Positions 16,419 to 31,180 of a DNA stretch of 64,000 nucleotides are shown here, in pieces. The notes below the pieces were generated by a model. It searched no databases, was not told the DNA's origin, and was given only the letters and a program-made list of their open reading frames with translations. Each line of letters starts with the position of its first letter. Within the stretch, counting starts at the first letter, position 1. Position numbers and translations under genes: made by a program. Origin of the DNA: Megachile rotundata (lineage: Eukaryota > Arthropoda > Insecta > Hymenoptera > Megachilidae). The stretch covers positions 1,674,001-1,738,000 of the forward strand of contig NC_134997.1 of NCBI RefSeq assembly GCF_050947335.1, given 5' to 3'.

Positions 16419-16888
16419 ATCACACAGTCACAAACCCACAATCACGATCCCACAGTCACGATCACACAGTTACGATCACACAATCACAATAACACAGTCA
16501 CACAATCAAAATCACAATCACAATCACACAATCACGATCACACAATCACGATCACACAGTCACAATCACACAGTCACACAATCACGACCACACAATCACG
16601 ATCACACAATCACGATCACGCAATCACGATCACACAATCACTATCACACAATCACTATCACACAATCACGATCACACAATCTCGATCACACAATCACGAT
16701 CACACAATCACGATCACACAATCGCACAATCACTATCACACAATCACGATCACACAATCACGATCACACAATCACGATCACACAATCACGATCACACAAT
16801 CACGATCACACAATCACACAATCACAATCACAATCACACAATAACACAGTCACAATCCCACAATCACTATCACACCATCACAATCACA
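16419..16888 (+). repeat. AAACCC/GATCCC module with CACGATC and CACTATC units
   Basis: Same order as at 156-610, including CAATCTCGATC and CAATCGCACAATCAC, and again leading into a GCGATCGC cluster. This marks 156-960 and 16,419-17,115 as copies of one longer module. Confidence 0.87.
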
Positions 16889-16965
16889 CAATCGCAATCG
16901 CACAATCGCGATCGCCCAATCGCGATCGCGCAATCGCGATCGCGCAATCACGATCGCACAATCAC
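16889..16965 (+). repeat. CpG-rich GCGATCGC cluster 2
   Basis: Same pattern as 611-690, including the GATCGCCCAATCGC variant. The CAATTACAATGACAC landmark follows with ATG at 17037. Confidence 0.92.
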
Positions 16966-17027
16966 GATCCCACAATCACGATCACACAATCACGATCACA
17001 CAATCACGATCACACAATCACGATCAC

Positions 17028-17548
17028 ACAATTACAATGACACAATCACGATCGCACAATCACGATCGCACAATCACGATCGCACAATCACGATCGCACA
17101 ATCACGATCACACAATCACGATCACACAATCACGATCACACAATCACGATCACACAATCACAATCACACAATCACAATCACACAATCACAATCACACAAT
17201 CATAATCACACAATCACAATCACACAATCACAATCACAATCACAATCACAATCACACAATCACAATCACACAATCACGATCACACAATCACAATCACACA
17301 ATCACACAGTCACAAACCCACAATCACGATCACACAAACACGATCACACAGTCACGATCACACAATCACAATAACACAGTCACACAATCACAATCACAAT
17401 CACACAATCACGATCACACAATCACGATCACACAGTCACAATCACACAGTCACACAATCACGATCACACAATCACGATCACACAATCACGATCACGCAAT
17501 CACGATCACACAATCACTATCACACAATCACTATCACACAATCACGAT
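17028..17548 (+). repeat. AATGACAC landmark, short GATCGC run and mixed units
   Basis: The GATCGCACAATCAC run has only four to five units here, shorter than at 761 or 22009. CACGATC units, a hexamer-only stretch near 17,228-17,255 and an AAACCC/AAACACG module follow. Confidence 0.86.
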
Positions 17549-19290
17549 CACACAATCACGATCACACAATCACGATCACACAATCACGATCACACAATCA
17601 CGATCACGCAATCACGATCACACAATCACTATCACACAATCACTATCACACAATCACGATCACACAATCACGATCACACAATCACGATCACACAATCACA
17701 CAATCACTATCACACAATCACGATCACACAATCACGATCACACATTCACGATCTCACAGTCACACTATCACAATCACAATCACACAATAACACAGTCACA
17801 ATCCCACAATCACTATCACACAATCACAATCACACAACCACAATCACACAACCTCAATCACACAATCACAATCCCAAAATCACAACCACACAATCACAGT
17901 CACACAATCACGATCACACAATCACAATCACACAGTCACACAATCACAATCACACAATCACACAGTCACAATCCCACAATTGCGATCACACAATCACGAT
18001 CACACAATTACGACGACACAATCACGCTCACACAATCACGATCACACAATCACTATCACACAATCACTATCACACAATCACGATCACACAATCACGATCA
18101 CACAATCACAATCACAATCACAATCACACAATCACGATCACACAATCACGATCGCATAATCACGATCACACAATCACACTATCACAATCCCACAATCACA
18201 ATCCCACAATCACAATCACACAATCACAGTCACACAATCACGATCACACAATCACAATCACGCAATCACAATCACACAATCACAATCACACAATCACAAT
18301 CACACAATTACAATCACACAATCACGATCACACAATCACGATCACACAATCACGATCACACAATCACCATCACACAATCACGATCATACAACCACAACCA
18401 CACAATCACACAGTCACAATCCCACAATCACGATCACACAATCACAACCACACAGTCACAATCACACAATCGCAATCACAATCCCACAATCACAATCACA
18501 CAATCACAGTCACACAATCACAATCACACAACCACAACCACACAATCACACAGTCACAATCCCACAATCACGATCACACAATCACGACCACACTATCACG
18601 ATCACACTATCACAGTCACACAATCACAATCACACAGTCACACAATCACAATCACAATCACAATCACAATCACAATCACACAATCACAGTCACGATCACA
18701 CAATCACAGTCACACAATCACAATCACACAGTCACACAATCATAATCACAATCACAATCACAATCACAGTCACACAATCACAATCACACAGTCACACAGT
18801 CATAATCACAATCACAATCACAATCACAATCACACAATCACAGTCACGATCACACAATCACAATCACACAATCACAATCCCGCAATCACGATCACACAAT
18901 CACGATCACACAGTCACGATCACACAATCACGATCACATAATCACGATCACACAATCACAGTCACACAATCACAATCACACAATCACACAATCACGATCA
19001 CACAATCACGATCACACAATCACGATTACACAATCACGATCACACAATCACGATCACACAATCACAGTCACACAATCACAATCACACAATCACACAATCA
19101 CGATCACACAATCACGATCGCACAATCACGATCACACAATCACGATCACACAATCACGATCACACAATCACAATCACACAGTCACAATCCCACAATCACG
19201 ATCCCACAGTCACGATCACACAGTTACGATCACACAATCACAATAACACAGTCACTCAATCAAAATCACAATCACAATCACACAATCACG
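17549..19290 (+). repeat. Partial third copy of the 5.9-kb higher-order repeat
   Basis: It aligns to copy B at an offset of 5,846 (TTG 12134 and 17980), becoming 5,832 after one 14-bp unit is lost between the CAGTC and CAACCACAACC variants. It also aligns to part of copy B's first half at 8,100. It contains a Q module at 17849-18398 and the CAGTCATAATC module near 18,800. Private variants include CCCGCAATC near 18,880 and CGATCACATAATC where A and B have CGATTACATAATC. It ends after the GATCCC module. Confidence 0.85.
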
Positions 19291-21790
19291 ATCACACAAT
19301 CACGATCACACAGTCACAATCACACAGTCACACAATCACGACCACACAATCACGATCACACAATCACGATCACACAATCACGATCACACAATCACGATCA
19401 CACAATCACGATCACACAATCACGATCACACAATCACGATCACACAATCACGATCTCACAGTCACACAATCACAATCACAATCACACAATAACACAGTCA
19501 CACAATCACAATCACACAATCGCACAGTCACAATCCCACAATCACGATCACCCAATCACGATCACCCAATCACGATCACACAATCACGATCACACAATCA
19601 CGATCACACAATCACGATCACACAATCACGATCACACAATCACACAGTCACAATCCCACAATCACGATCACACAATCACGACCACACAGTCACAATCACA
19701 CAATCGTAATCACACAATCGCAATCACACAATCGCAATCACACAATCACAATCACACAACCACAATCACACAATCACAATCACACAATCACAATCACACA
19801 ATCACACAGTCACAAACCCACAATCACGATCCCACAGTCACGATCACACAGTTACGATCACACAATCACACAGTCACAATCTCACAATCACGATCACACA
19901 ATCACCATCACACAATCACGATCGCACAATCACGATCACACAATCACACAATCACAATTCCACAATCACAATCACACAATCACAATCACACAATCACGAT
20001 CACACAATCACGATCACACAATCACGATCACACAATCACGATCACTCAATCACGATCACACAATCACGATCACACAATCACGATCACACAATCACGATCA
20101 CACAATCACGATCGCACAATCACGATCACACAATCACACAATCACAATTCCACAATCACAATCACACAATCACAATCACACAATCACGATCACACAATCA
20201 CAATCACACAATCACAATCACACAATCACAATCACACAATCACAATCACACAATCACAATCACACAATCACACAGTCACAAACCCACAATCACGATCCCA
20301 CAGTCACGATCACACAGTTACGATCACACAATCACAATAACACAGTCACACAATCAAAATCACAATCACAATCACACAATCACGATCACACAATCACGAT
20401 CACACAGTCACAATCACACAGTCACACAATCACGGCCACACAATCACGATCACACAATCACGATCACGCAATCACGATCACACAATCACGATCACACAAT
20501 CGCACAATCACTATCACACAATCACGATCACACAATCACGATCACACAATCACGATCACACAATCACGATCACACAAACACGATCACACAGTCACGATCA
20601 CACAATCACAATAACACAGTCACACAATCACAATCACAATCACAATCACACAATCACGATCACACAATCACGATCACACAATCACGATCACACAATCACG
20701 ATCACACAATCACGATCACACAATCACAATCCCACAATCACGATCACACAATCACCACCACACAGTCACAATCACACAATCGCAATCACACAATCGCAAT
20801 CACACAATCGCAATCACACAATCGCAATCACACAATCACAATCACACAACCACAATCACACAATCACAATCACACAATCACAATCACACAATCACACAGT
20901 CACAAACCCACAATCACGATCCCACAGTCACGATCACACAGTTACGATCACACAATCACACAGTCACAATCTCACAATCACGATCACACAATCACCATCA
21001 CACAATCACGATCGCACAATCACGATCACACAATCACACAATCACAATTCCACAATCACAATTACACAATCACAATCACACAATCGCGATCACACAATCA
21101 CGATCACACAATCACGATCACACAATCACGATCACTCAATCACGATCACACAATCACGATCACACAATCACGATCACACAATCACGATCACACAATCACG
21201 ATCACACAATCACGATCACACTATCACGATCACACAATCACGATCACACAATCACAATCACACAATCACAATCACACAATCACAATCACACAATCACAAT
21301 CACACAATCACAATCACACAATCACACAGTCACAAACCCACAATCACGATCCCACAGTCACGATCACACAGTTACGATCACACAATCACAATAACACAGT
21401 CACACAATCAACATCACAATCACAATCACACAATCACGATCACACAATCACGATCACACTGTCACAATCACACAGTCACACAATCACGACCACACAATCA
21501 CGATCACACAATCACGATCACGCAATCACGATCACACAATCATTATCACACAATCACTATCACACAATCACGATCACACAATCTCGATCACAAAATCACG
21601 ATCACACAATCACGATCACACAATCGCACAATCACTATCACACAATCACGATCACACAATCACGATCACACAATCACGATCACACAATCACGATCACACA
21701 ATCACGATCACACAATCACACAATCACAATCACAATCACACAATAACACAGTCACAATCCCACAATCACTATCACACCATCACAATCACA
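19291..21790 (+). repeat. Mixed modules: CACCCAATC, GATCCC and CGCAATC units
   Basis: Three GATCCC modules (near 19,800, 20,270 and 20,900) and a fourth near 21,320 are separated by CACGATC runs, CAATTCCACAATC variants and short CAATCGCAATCACA runs (about 19,720 and 20,775-20,835). CACGATCACCCAATC doublets occur near 19,550. No unique sequence. Confidence 0.83.
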
Positions 21791-21925
21791 CAATCGCAAT
21801 CGCACAATCGCAATCGCACAATCGCAATCGCACAATCGCAATCGCACAATCGCAATCGCACAATCGCGATCGCCCAATCGCGATCGCGCAATCGCGATCG
21901 CGCAATCACGATCGCACAATCACGA
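21791..21925 (+). repeat. CpG-rich GCGATCGC cluster 3
   Basis: The longest version of this cluster: about six CAATCGCAATCGCA units precede the GCGATCGC palindromes. The CAATTACAATGACAC landmark follows with ATG at 22009. Confidence 0.92.
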
Positions 21926-21999
21926 TCCCACAATCACGATCACACAATCACGATCACACAATCACGATCACACAATCACGATCACACAATCACGATCAC

Positions 22000-22794
22000 A
22001 CAATTACAATGACACAATCACGATCGCACAATCACGATCGCACAATCACGATCGCACAATCACGATCGCACAATCACGATCGCACAATCACGATCCCACA
22101 ATCACGATCACACAATCACAATCACAATCACGATCACACAATCACGATCACACAATCACGATCACACAATCACGATCGCACAATCACGATCGCACAATCA
22201 CGATCACACAATCACAATCACACAATCACAATCACACAATCACAATCACAGAATCACAATCACACAATCACAATCACAATCACAATCACAATCACAATCA
22301 CAATCACAATCACACAATCACAATCACACAATCACGATCACACAATCACAATCACACAATCACACAGTCACAAACCCACAATCACGATCACACAAACACG
22401 ATCACACAGTCACGATCACACAATCACAATAACACAGTCACACAATCACAATCACACTCACACAATCACGATCACACAATCACGATCACACAGTCACAAT
22501 CACACAGTCACACAATCACGACCACACAATCACGATCACACAATCACGATCACGCAATCACGATCACACAATCACTATCACACAATCACTATCACACAAT
22601 CACGATCACACAATCACGATCACACAATCACGATCACACAATCACACAATCACTATCACACAATCACGATCACACAATCACGATCACACATTCACGATCT
22701 CACAGTCACACTATCACAATCACAATCACACAATAACACAGTCACAATCCCACAATCACTATCACACAATCACAATCACACAACCACAATCACA
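22000..22794 (+). repeat. AATGACAC landmark, GATCGC run and hexamer-only run
   Basis: After the GATCGCACAATCAC run there is a bare CAATCA hexamer run of about eight copies at 22,265-22,312, one of the longest without the 8-mer. An AAACCC/AAACACG module and CACTATC doublets follow. Confidence 0.87.
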
Positions 22795-23255
22795 CAACCT
22801 CAATCACACAATCACAATCCCAAAATCACAACCACACAATCACAGTCACACAATCACGATCACACAATCACAATCACACAGTCACACAATCACAATCACA
22901 CAATCACACAGTCACAATCCCACAATTGCGATCACACAATCACGATCACACAATTACGACGACACAATCACGCTCACACAATCACGATCACACAATCACT
23001 ATCACACCATCACAATCACACAATCGCAATCGCACAATCACAATCCCACAATCACAATCCCACAATCACAATCACACAATCACAGTCACACAATCACGAT
23101 CACACAATCACAATCACACAATCACAATCACACAATCACAATCACACAATCACAATCACACAATTACAATCACACAATCACGATCACACAATCACGATCA
23201 CACAATCACGATCACACAATCACCATCACACAATCACGATCATACAACCACAACC
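22795..23255 (+). repeat. Q module copy 7, internally shortened
   Basis: TTGCGATC is at 22926. This copy is about 90 bp shorter than the 550-bp versions. The CACTATC and hexamer section and CGATCGCATAATC are replaced by CACCATCACAATC and CAATCGCAATCGCA, so it looks like a recombinant of the Q module with a CpG-cluster edge. Confidence 0.85.
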
Positions 23256-23600
23256 ACACAATCACACAGTCACAATCCCACAATCACGATCACACAATCA
23301 CAACCACACAGTCACAATCACACAATCGCAATCACAATCCCACAATCACAATCACACAATCACAGTCACACAATCACAATCACACAACCACAACCACACA
23401 ATCACACAGTCACAATCCCACAATCACGATCACACAATCACGACCACACAGTCACACAAATACAATCACAATCACACAATCACACAGTCACAATCGCACA
23501 ATCACGATCACACAAGCACGATCACACAGTCGCGATCACACAGTTGCGATCACACAATCCCAATCACACAATCACAATCACACAATCGCAATAACACAAT
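23256..23600 (+). repeat. AAATAC/GCAATAAC module, copy 1
   Basis: Distinctive order: CACACAAATACAATC, CAATCGCACAATC, CACAAGCACGATC, CAGTCGCGATC, CAGTTGCGATC, CAATCCCAATC, then a CAATCGCAATAAC doublet. The same order occurs near 46,190-46,350, 50,035-50,190 and 55,700-55,855. Its TAA triplets close forward frames. Confidence 0.88.
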
Positions 23601-25221
23601 CGCAATAACACAATCACAATCACACAATCACAATCACACAATCACAATAACACAATCACAATCACACAATCACAATCACACAATCACAATCACACAATCA
23701 CAATCACACAATCACAATCACACAATCAGAATCACACAATCACACAGTCACAAACCCACAATCACGATCCCACAGTCACGATCACACAGTTACGATCACA
23801 CAATCACAATAACACAGTCACACAATCAAAATCACAATCACAATCACACAATCACGATCACACAATCACGATCACACAGTCACAATCACACAGTCACACA
23901 ATCACGACCACACAATCACGATCACACAATCACGATCACACAATCACGATCACACAATCACGATCACACAATCACGATCACACAATCACGATCACACAAT
24001 CACGATCACACAATCACGATCACACAATCACGATCACACAATCACGATCTCACAGTCACACAATCACAATCACAATCACACAATAACACAGTCACACAAT
24101 CACAATCACACAATCGCACAGTCACAATCCCACAATCACGATCACCCAATCACGATCACCCAATCACGATCACCCAATCACGATCACCCAATCACGATCA
24201 CACAATCACGATCACACAATCACGATCACACAATCACACAGTCACAATCCCACAATCACGATCACACAATCACGACCACACAGTCACAATCACACAATCG
24301 CAATCACAAAATCGCAATCACACAATCGCAATCACACAATCACAATCACACAACCACAATCACACAATCACAATCACACAATCACAATCACACAATCACA
24401 CAGTCACAAACCCACAATCACGATCCCACAGTCACGATCACACAATCACGATCACACAATCACGATCACACAATCACGATCACTCAATCACGATCACACA
24501 ATCACGATCACACAATCACGATCACACAATCACGATCACACAATCACGATCACACAATCACGATCACACTATCACGATCACACAATCACGATCACACAAT
24601 CACAATCACACAATCACAATCACACAATCACAATCACACAATCACAATCACACAATCACAATCACACAATCACAATCACACAATCACAATCACACAATCA
24701 CAATCACACAATCACAATCACACAATCACAATCACACAATCACAATCACACAATCACACAGTCACAAACCCACAATCACGATCCCACAGTCACGATCACA
24801 CAGTTACGATCACACAATCACAATAACACAGTCACACAATCAAAATCACAATCACAATCATACAATCACGATCACACAATCACGATCACACAGTCACAAT
24901 CACACAGTCACACAATCACGACCACACAATCACGATCACACGATCACGATCACGCAATCACGATCACACAATCACTATCACACAATCACTATCACACAAT
25001 CACGATCACACAATCTCGATCACACAATCACGATCACACAATCACGATCACACAATCGCACAATCACTATCACACAATCACGATCACACAATCACGATCA
25101 CACAATCACGATCACACAATCACGATCACACAATCACGATCACACAATCACACAATCACAATCACAATCACACAATAACACAGTCACAATCCCACAATCA
25201 CTATCACACCATCACAATCAC
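23601..25221 (+). repeat. Mixed modules with CACCCAATC run and pure run
   Basis: Three GATCCC modules (near 23,750, 24,405 and 24,760), a CACGATC run at about 23,925-24,050, four CACGATCACCCAATC units near 24,140-24,200 and a pure consensus run at about 24,597-24,757. It leads into the fourth GCGATCGC cluster. Confidence 0.84.
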
Positions 25222-25340
25222 ACAATCGCAATCGCACAATCGCGATCGCACAATCGCAATCGCACAATCGCGATCGCACAATCGCGATCGCCCAATCGCG
25301 ATCGCGCAATCGCGATCGCGCAATCACGATCGCACAATCA
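25222..25340 (+). repeat. CpG-rich GCGATCGC cluster 4
   Basis: Alternating CAATCGCGATCGCA and CAATCGCAATCGCA units end in GCGATCGC palindromes. The CAATTACAATGACAC landmark follows with ATG at 25413. Confidence 0.92.
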
Positions 25341-25403
25341 CGATCCCACAATCACGATCACACAATCACGATCACACAATCACGATCACACAATCACGAT
25401 CAC

Positions 25404-26729
25404 ACAATTACAATGACACAATCACGATCGCACAATCACGATCGCACAATCACGATCGCACAATCACGATCGCACAATCACGATCGCACAATCACGATCA
25501 CACAATCACAATCACAATCACGATCACACAATCACGATCACACAATCACGATCACACAATCACGATCGCACAATCACGATCGCACAATCACGATCACACA
25601 ATCACAATCACACAATCACAATCACACAATCACAATCACACAATCACAATCACAATCACAATCACAATCACACAATCACAATCACACAATCACGATCACA
25701 CAATCACAATCACACAATCACACAGTCACAAACCCACAATCACGATCACACAAACACGATCACACAGTCACGATCACACAATCACAATAACACAGTCACA
25801 CAATCACAATCACAATCACAATCACACAATCACGATCACACAATCACGATCACACAGTCACACTCACACAGTCACACAATCACGATCACACAATCACGAT
25901 CACGCAATCACGATCACACAATCACTATCACACAATCACTATCACACAATCACGCTCACACAATCACGATCACACAATCACGATCACACAATCACGATCA
26001 CACAATCACGATCACACAATCACAATCACACAATCACAATCACACAATCACAGTCACACAATCATAATCACACAATCACAATCACACAATCACAATCACA
26101 ATCACAATCACAATCACAATCACACAATCACAATCACACAATCACGATCACACAATCACAATCACACAATCACACAGTCACAAACCCACAATCACGATCA
26201 CACAAACACGATCACACAGTCACGATCACACAATCACAATAACACAGTCACACAATCACAATCACAATCACACAATCACGATCACACAATCACGATCACA
26301 CAGTCACAATCACACAGTCACACAATCACGATCACACAATCACGATCACACTATCACGATCACAGTATCACGATCACACAATCACAGTCACACAATCACA
26401 ATCACACAATCACACAGTCACACAAACACAATCACAATCACACAATCACAATCACACAATCACAATCACACAATCACAATCACACAATCACAATCACACA
26501 ATCACAATCACACAATCACAATCACACAATCACAATCACACAATCACAATCACACAATCACGATCACACAATCACTATCACACAATCACTATCACACAAT
26601 CACGATCACACAATCACGATCACACAATCACACAATCACTATCACACAATCACGATCACACAATCACGATCACACAATCACGATCACACAATCACGATCA
26701 CACAATCACGATCACACAATCACGATCTC
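25404..26729 (+). repeat. AATGACAC landmark, GATCGC run and mixed units
   Basis: Order close to that following ATG 2741: GATCGC run, hexamer-only stretch, two AAACCC/AAACACG modules (near 25,720 and 26,170), then CACTATCACGATC and CACAGTATC variants, CACACAAACAC, and a pure consensus run at about 26,430-26,560. Confidence 0.84.
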
Positions 26730-26965
26730 ACAGTCACACAATCACAATCACACAATCACACAGTCACAATCCCACAATTGCGATCACACAATCACGATCA
26801 CACAATTACGACGACACAATCACGCTCAGACAATCACGATCACACAATCACTATCACACAATCACTATCACACAATCACGATCACACAATCACGATCACA
26901 CAATCACAATCACAATCACAATCACACAATCACGATCACACAATCACGATCGCAAAATCACGATC
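26730..26965 (+). repeat. Q module copy 8, truncated at both ends
   Basis: TTGCGATC is at 26778. The upstream CAACCTC and CCCAAAATC variants are missing and it breaks off after CGATCGCAAAATC, where most copies have GCATAATC. CACGCTCAGACAATC is a private variant. Confidence 0.84.
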
Positions 26966-27338
26966 ACACAGTCACACTATCACAATCACAATCACAATCA
27001 CACATACACAATCACACAGTCACACACACACAATCACTATCAGACAATCACAATCACACAATCACACAGTCACACAAACACAATCACAATCACACAATCA
27101 CAATCACACAATCACAATCACACAATCACAATCACACAATCACAATCACACAATCACAATCACACAATCACAATCACACAATCACAATCACACAATCACA
27201 ATCACACAATCACAATCACACAATCACAATCACACAATCACAATCACACAATCACAATCACACAATCACAATCACACAATCACGATCACACAATCACTAT
27301 CACACAATCACTATCACACAATCACGATCACACAATCA
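26966..27338 (+). repeat. CACATACAC/CACACACACAATC module and pure run
   Basis: A rare module containing CACATACACAATC, CAGTCACACACACAC and CTATCAGACAATC, followed by CACACAAACAC and a pure consensus run (about 27,075-27,285). Parts recur near 30,475-30,600 and 38,620-38,860. Confidence 0.86.
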
Positions 27339-29345
27339 CGATCTCACAGTCACACAATCACAATCACAATCACACAATAACACAGTCACAATCCCACAAT
27401 CACTATCACACAATCACAATCACACAATCGCAATCACACAATCGCAATCACACAATCGCATTCACACAATCGCAATCACACAATCGCGATCACACAATCG
27501 CGATCACACAATCGCGATCATACAATCGCGATCACACAATCGCGATCACACAATCGCGATCACACAATCGCGATCACACAATCGCGATCACACAATCGCG
27601 ATCACACAATCGCGATCACACAATCACGGTCACACAATCACGGTCACACAATCACGATCACACAATCACGATCATACAACCACAACCACACAATCGCACA
27701 GTCACAATCCCACAATCACGATCACACTATCACGACCACACAGTCACAATCACACAATCGCAATCACAATCCCACATTCACAATCACACAATCACAGTCA
27801 CACAATCACAATCACAACCACAACCACACAATCACACAGTCACAATCCCACAATCACGATCACACAATCACGACCACACTATCACGATCACACAATCACA
27901 GTCACACAATCACACAGTCACACAATCACAATCACAATCACAATCACAATCACAATCACAATCACACAATCACAATCACACAATCACGATCACACAATCA
28001 CAATCACACAATCACACAGTCACAAACCCACAATCACGATCACACGAACACGATCACACAGTCACGATCACACAATCACAATAACACAGTCACACAATCA
28101 CAATCACAATCACAATCACACAATCACGATCACACAATCACGATCACACTGTCACAATCACACAGTCACACAATCACGATCACACAATCACGATCACGCA
28201 ATCACGATCACACAATCACTATCACACAATCACGATCACGCAATCACGATCACACAATCACTATCACACAATCACTATCACACAATCACTATCACACAAT
28301 CACGCTCACACAATCACGATCACACAATCACGATCACACAATCACGATCACACAATCACGATCACACAATCACAATCACACAATCACAATCACACAGTCA
28401 CACAATCAATATCACACAATCACGATCACACATTCACGATCACGCAATCACGATCACACAATCACTATCACACAATCACTATCACACAATCACGATCACA
28501 CAATCACGATCACACAATCACGATCACACAATCACACAATCACTATCACACAATCACGATCACACAATCACGATCACACAATCACGATCAGACAATCACG
28601 ATCTCACAGTCACACAATCACAATCACAATCACACAATAACACAGTCACAATCCCACAATCACTATCACACAATCACAATCACACAATCGCAATCACACA
28701 ATCGCAATCACACAATCGCAATCACACAATCGCAATCACACAATCGCAATCACACAATCGCAATCGCACAATCGCAATCGCACAATCGCAATCACACAAT
28801 CGCAATCACACAATCGCAATCACACAATCGCAATCACACTATCGCAGTCACACAATCGCAATCACACAATCGCAATCACACAATCGCAATCACACAACCG
28901 CAATCACACAATCGCAATCACACAATCGCAATCACACAATCGCAATCACACAATCGCAATCACACAATCGCAATCACACAATCGCAATCACACAATCGCA
29001 ATCACACAATCGCAATCACACAATCGCAATCACACAATCGCAATCACACAATCGCAATCACACAATCGCAATCACACAATCGCAATCACACAATCGCAAT
29101 CACACAATCGCAATCACACAATCGCAATCACACAATCGCAATCACACAACCACAATCACACAACCACAATCACACAACCACAATCACACAATCACAATCA
29201 CACAATCACACAGTCACAAACCCACAATCACGATCCCACAGTCACGATCACACAGTTACGATCACACAATCACACAGTCAGAATCTCACAATCACGATCA
29301 CACAATCACCATCACACAATCACGATCGCACAATCACGATCACAC
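27339..29345 (+). repeat. Composite block, copy 1 of 3
   Basis: Order: CGATCTCACAGTC (27339), CGCATTCAC, ten CAATCGCGATCACA units (27481-27620), a CACGGTCAC doublet, CATACAACCACAACC, CACATTCAC, CACACGAACAC (CGAAC at 28045), CACACTGTCAC (28147), CAATCAATATC (28405), then 33 CAATCGCAATCACA units (28685-29146) and a GATCCC module. Copies 2 and 3 keep this order at offsets of 6,176 and a further 5,398 bp. Confidence 0.93.
28685..29146 (+). repeat. CAATCGCAATCACA subfamily run A, 33 units
   Basis: Exactly 33 units of 14 bp with A to G at position 6, so one CpG per unit. Internal markers: a CGCAATCGCA doublet near 28,765, CACTATCGCAGTC near 28,838 and CAACCGC at 28,896. It ends at three CAACCACAATC units. 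Confidence 0.94.
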
Positions 29346-30600
29346 AATCACACAATCACAATTCCATAATCACAATCACACAATCACAATCACACAATCA
29401 CGATCACACAATCACGATCACACAATCACGATCACACAATCACGATCTCACAGTCACACAATCACAATCACAATCACACAATAACACAGTCACAATCCCA
29501 CAATCACTATCACACAATCACAATCACACAATCGCAATCACACAATCGCAATCACACAATCGCAATCACACAATCGCATTCACACAATCGCAATCACACA
29601 ATCGCGATCACACAATCGCGATCACACAATCGCGATCACACAATCGCGATCATACAATCGCGATCACACAATCGCGATCACACAATCGCGATCACACAAT
29701 CGCGATCACACAATCGCGATCACACAATCACGGTCACACAATCACGGTCACACAATCACGATCACACAATCACGATCATACAACCACAACCACACAATCG
29801 CACAGTCACAATCCCACAATCACGATCACACTATCACGACCACACAGTCACAATCACACAATCGCAATCACAATCCCACATTCACAATCACACAATCACA
29901 GTCACACAATCACAATCACACAACCACAACCACACAATCACACAGTCACAATCCCACAATCACGATCACACAATCACGACCACACTATCACGATCACACA
30001 ATCACAGTCACACAATCACAATCACACAGTCACACAATCACAATCACAATCACAATCACAATCACAATCACAATCACAATCACACAATCACAATCACACA
30101 ATCACGATCACACAATCACAATCACACAATCACACAGTCACAAACCCACAATCACGATCACACAAACACGATCACACAGTCACGATCACACAATCACAAT
30201 AACACAGTCACACAATCACAATCACAATCACAATCACACAATCACGATCACACAATCACGATCACACAGTCACAATCACACAGTCACACAATCACGATCA
30301 CACAATCACGATCACGCAATCACGATCACACAATCACTATCACACAATCACTATCACACAATCACTATCACACAATCACGCTCACACAATCACGATCACA
30401 CAATCACGATCACACAATCACGATCACACAATCACGATCACACAATCACAATCACACAATCACAATCACAATCACACATACACAATCACACAGTCACACA
30501 CACACAATCACTATCAGACAATCACAATCACACAATCACACAGTCACACAAACACAATCACAATCACACAATCACAATCACACAATCACAATCACACAAT
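29346..30600 (+). repeat. Extra CAATCGCGATCACA block and AAACCC module
   Basis: CAATTCCATAATC and CGATCTC are followed by CGCATTCAC and nine CAATCGCGATCACA units (29599-29724), the CACGGTCAC doublet, CAACCACAACC and CACATTCAC. A long hexamer-only stretch lies near 30,040-30,085. An AAACCC/AAACACG module and the CACATACAC module follow. It resembles the left half of the composite block without its CAATCGCAATCACA run. Confidence 0.86.
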
Positions 30601-30610
30601 CACAATCACA

Positions 30611-31180
30611 CCATCACTATCACACAATCACGATCACACAATCACGATCACACAATCTCGATCACACAATCACGATCACACAATCACCATCACACAATCA
30701 CCATCACACAATCACTATCACACAATCACGATCACACAATCACGATCACACAATCACGATCACACAATCACGACCACACAATCACGATCACACAATCACA
30801 ATCACACAATCACAATCACACAATCACAATCACACAATCACAATCACACAATCACAATCACACAATCGCAATCCCACAATCGCAATCATACAATCGCAAT
30901 CACACAACCACAACCACACAATCACACAGTCACAATCCCACAATCACGATCACACAATCACGATCACCCAATCACGATCACCCAATCACGATCACACAAT
31001 CACGATCACACTATCACGATCACAGTATCACGATCACACAATCACAGTCACACAATCTCAATCCCACAATCACAATCACACAATCACAGTCACACAATCA
31101 CAATCACACAATCACACAGTCACGATCCCACAATCACGATCACACAATCACGATCACACAATCACGACCACACAATCACG
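30611..31180 (+). repeat. CAATCTCGATC / CACCATC / CACCCAATC stretch
   Basis: Variant order CACCATCACTATC, CAATCTCGATC, a CACCATC doublet, CGCAATCCC, CATACAATCGC, a CACCCAATC doublet, CACAGTATC. It matches about 35,653-36,208 with one additional CACTATC/CACCATC unit here. It leads directly into a CGATCGC module. Confidence 0.86.

Noticed and set aside
22926..23594. Frames starting at TTG of the Q module (22926, 26778, 38302, 42866, 58186)
   Set aside because: They are the same variant in a repeated module; downstream is only repeat translation.
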